DNA from: an uncultured Bacteroidia bacterium
GTDB taxonomy: Bacteria > Bacteroidota > Bacteroidia > NS11-12g > UBA955
NCBI GenBank assembly: GCA_938086785.1
Contig: CALKCM010000009.1
Coordinates: forward strand, 22,140-86,139
Direction: 5' to 3'
Length of the DNA: 64,000 bases
Of this stretch, positions 62,701-64,000 are shown piece after piece. The notes beneath the pieces are model-generated. The model saw nothing but the letters and a program-made list of their open reading frames with translations, made no database searches and had not been told where the DNA came from. The position numbers and the translations under genes are program-made. Every line of letters starts with the position of its first letter. The stretch's first letter is position 1.

Positions 62701-64000
62701 TTAAGCGGGTTCTGCCTCAAAGGTTTTCTCGGCAACGAGTCCGTAGTTTTTCGTTTGGCTCAATTCTGGATTTTTTACATGCCACTCAAACTCTTCACGA
62801 AAATGACGAATAGCTGCTGCTACTGGCCATGCTGCTGCATCTCCAAGCGGGCAGATGGTATTGCCTTCAATGTTCTTTTGAATATCCCAAAGCAAATCAA
62901 TATCGTCCATGGTTCCTTTTCCGGTTTCAATATTGTGTAATACTTTCTTCATCCAGCCTGTTCCTTCTCTACAGGGGCTGCATTGGCCACAACTTTCGTG
63001 CTGGTAAAATCGTGTAAAGTTGTAGGTGTTTCGCACGATGCATTGATCCTCATCGTACACAATAAATCCGCCTGAGCCTAACATACTTCCAGTGGCGAAA
63101 CCCCCATCGGCAAGGCCTTCATAACTCATGAGTCTATCTTCGCCTTTGGCTGTTTTAGTAACCAAATAATGAGGCAATATTGGAACGGATGATCCACCGG
63201 GAACACAGGCTTTTAGTTTTTTTCCATTTTTAATACCTCCCAGAAATTTATCACTGTAGATAAATTCTTCGACGGTCATATTCATATCAATCTCGTAAAC
63301 CCCAGGATTTACAATATTTCCACTAGCTGATATTAACTTGGTTCCAGTACTTCTACCCACTCCAATTTTCGCATACTCTTCTCCCCCATCATTGATGATT
63401 GGAACAACAGCTGCAATGGTTTCTACATTGTTTACAACAGATGGTCGCTGCCACAAACCTTCTACCGCCGGAAATGGTGGTTTTATTCGAGGATTACCTC
63501 TATTGCCTTCCAAACTTTCGATTAATGCGGTCTCTTCGCCACAGATGTAGGCTCCTGCACCACAGGTAATGGTTAAATCTAAATCGTACCCGCTGCCTTG
63601 AATATTTTTTCCTAACCATCCATTGGCATAGGCCTCTGCTATTGCTTTTTCTACAATTTTCATGACAAACATATACTCACCTCTGATGTATATGTACGAT
63701 GAATTTGCGCCAAGAGCATAACTGGAAGCGATCATTCCCTCAATGAGTAAGTGAGGGATTTTTTCCATTAAATATCGATCTTTAAAGGTACCTGGCTCAC
63801 TTTCGTCGGCATTGCATAAGAGATGACGAGGAACCCCTTCTGGCTTTGCCAAAAAGCTCCATTTTAGACCGGTTGGAAAACCTGCTCCACCTCTGCCTCG
63901 CAAACCACTGGTTTTAACTTCTTCGAGTATTTCGTCTGGAGACATTTTTAAGGCTTTCTCTACACTGCGATACCCGCCTTCGCGGCGATATACATCATAG
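62701..64000 (-). CDS. nuoF: NADH-quinone oxidoreductase subunit NuoF (5' end outside the window)
   Basis: The 51-kDa-type subunit of respiratory complex I that oxidises NADH. At least 432 codons are present and the gene continues beyond position 64000: residues YDVYRREGGYRSVEKALK precede the internal Met at 63945 in frame. The NADH/FMN site is GLRGRGGAGFPTGLKWSFL and ITCGAGAYICGEETALIESL. The [4Fe-4S] cluster ligands are in SCGQCSPCREGTGWM and ICPLGDAAAWP. The protein is complete at its C-terminus; no nuoG follows within the next genes on this strand. Confidence 0.97.
   Translation of the reverse strand, partial: YDVYRREGGYRSVEKALKMSPDEILEEVKTSGLRGRGGAGFPTGLKWSFLAKPEGVPRHLLCNADESEPGTFKDRYLMEKIPHLLIEGMIASSYALGANSSYIYIRGEYMFVMKIVEKAIAEAYANGWLGKNIQGSGYDLDLTITCGAGAYICGEETALIESLEGNRGNPRIKPPFPAVEGLWQRPSVVNNVETIAAVVPIINDGGEEYAKIGVGRSTGTKLISASGNIVNPGVYEIDMNMTVEEFIYSDKFLGGIKNGKKLKACVPGGSSVPILPHYLVTKTAKGEDRLMSYEGLADGGFATGSMLGSGGFIVYDEDQCIVRNTYNFTRFYQHESCGQCSPCREGTGWMKKVLHNIETGKGTMDDIDLLWDIQKNIEGNTICPLGDAAAWPVAAAIRHFREEFEWHVKNPELSQTKNYGLVAEKTFEAEPA

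Overview
The window reads as a chromosomal segment of a member of the Bacteroidota, most likely class Flavobacteriia and probably marine. The evidence is consistent across the window. The DNA is AT-rich with gene families typical of the phylum (BatA, DUF4856/imelysin, DUF4199, DUF2490, S46 peptidases). Three proteins carry type IX secretion (T9SS) C-terminal sorting domains. More than 20 copies of the Bacteroidota promoter element TAnnTTTG lie just upstream of genes. Isoprenoids are made by a complete mevalonate-pathway operon, which is usual in Flavobacteriia but not in Bacteroidales. I see no integrated phage, insertion sequence, CRISPR array or rRNA operon.

Layout, part 1. Positions 1-3.6 kb hold an operon (DUF4856 lipoprotein, imelysin-like lipoprotein, HTTM/vitamin-K-carboxylase-like membrane protein) behind a perfect inverted repeat that straddles its promoter. 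Positions 3.6-6.0 kb encode a polysaccharide flippase-like protein and a GT4 glycosyltransferase. tRNA-His and a DUF4399 protein follow, then two exported proteins of unknown function. Positions 9.3-14 kb hold a TrmH-family RNA methyltransferase, a DUF4199 protein, a catalytically dead dihydroorotase paralogue and a BatA/vWA protein. A secreted GH16 glucanase, tRNA-Leu and ornithine aminotransferase come next. A 1020-residue exported protein (peptidase-like, propeller, Omp85-like barrel) precedes the cell-elongation cluster mreB-mreC-mreD-mrdA-rodA with mnmD and rlmF.

Layout, part 2. Positions 28.8-33 kb hold an NYN-domain protein, a sigma-54 activator, lptE, a repeat-containing protein and secG. 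Positions 33-37 kb hold an acyl-CoA thioesterase, an exported barrel-like protein, rplU-rpmA and lepA, followed by a frameshifted TetR remnant with its palindrome still present. Positions 37.5-43.7 kb are the mevalonate operon (fni-mvaA-GHMP kinase-mvaD-mevalonate kinase-ubiA), with fabG upstream. Then come a TMEM220 protein, a c-type-haem/VCBS lipoprotein, TerC, a DPP11-like S46 peptidase, an aminotransferase, two tandem lipoproteins that look like diverged paralogues, an HsdR-N-like protein and holA. Two large T9SS cargo proteins follow: an Asp-box protein and a 1370-residue GH81-CBM6-CBM56 laminarinase. A small membrane protein, a methyltransferase and the 3' part of nuoF close the window.

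How the genes work together. The GH16 and GH81 enzymes suggest extracellular digestion of beta-1,3-glucan (laminarin), although they are 42 kb apart. The mevalonate operon supplies isoprenoid precursors and ends in a prenyltransferase. The Mre/Rod cluster, LptE and SecG serve envelope growth. The most unusual cross-cutting observation is that about nine genes have their start codon only 4-7 nt after TAnnTTTG, so they should make leaderless or nearly leaderless mRNAs.
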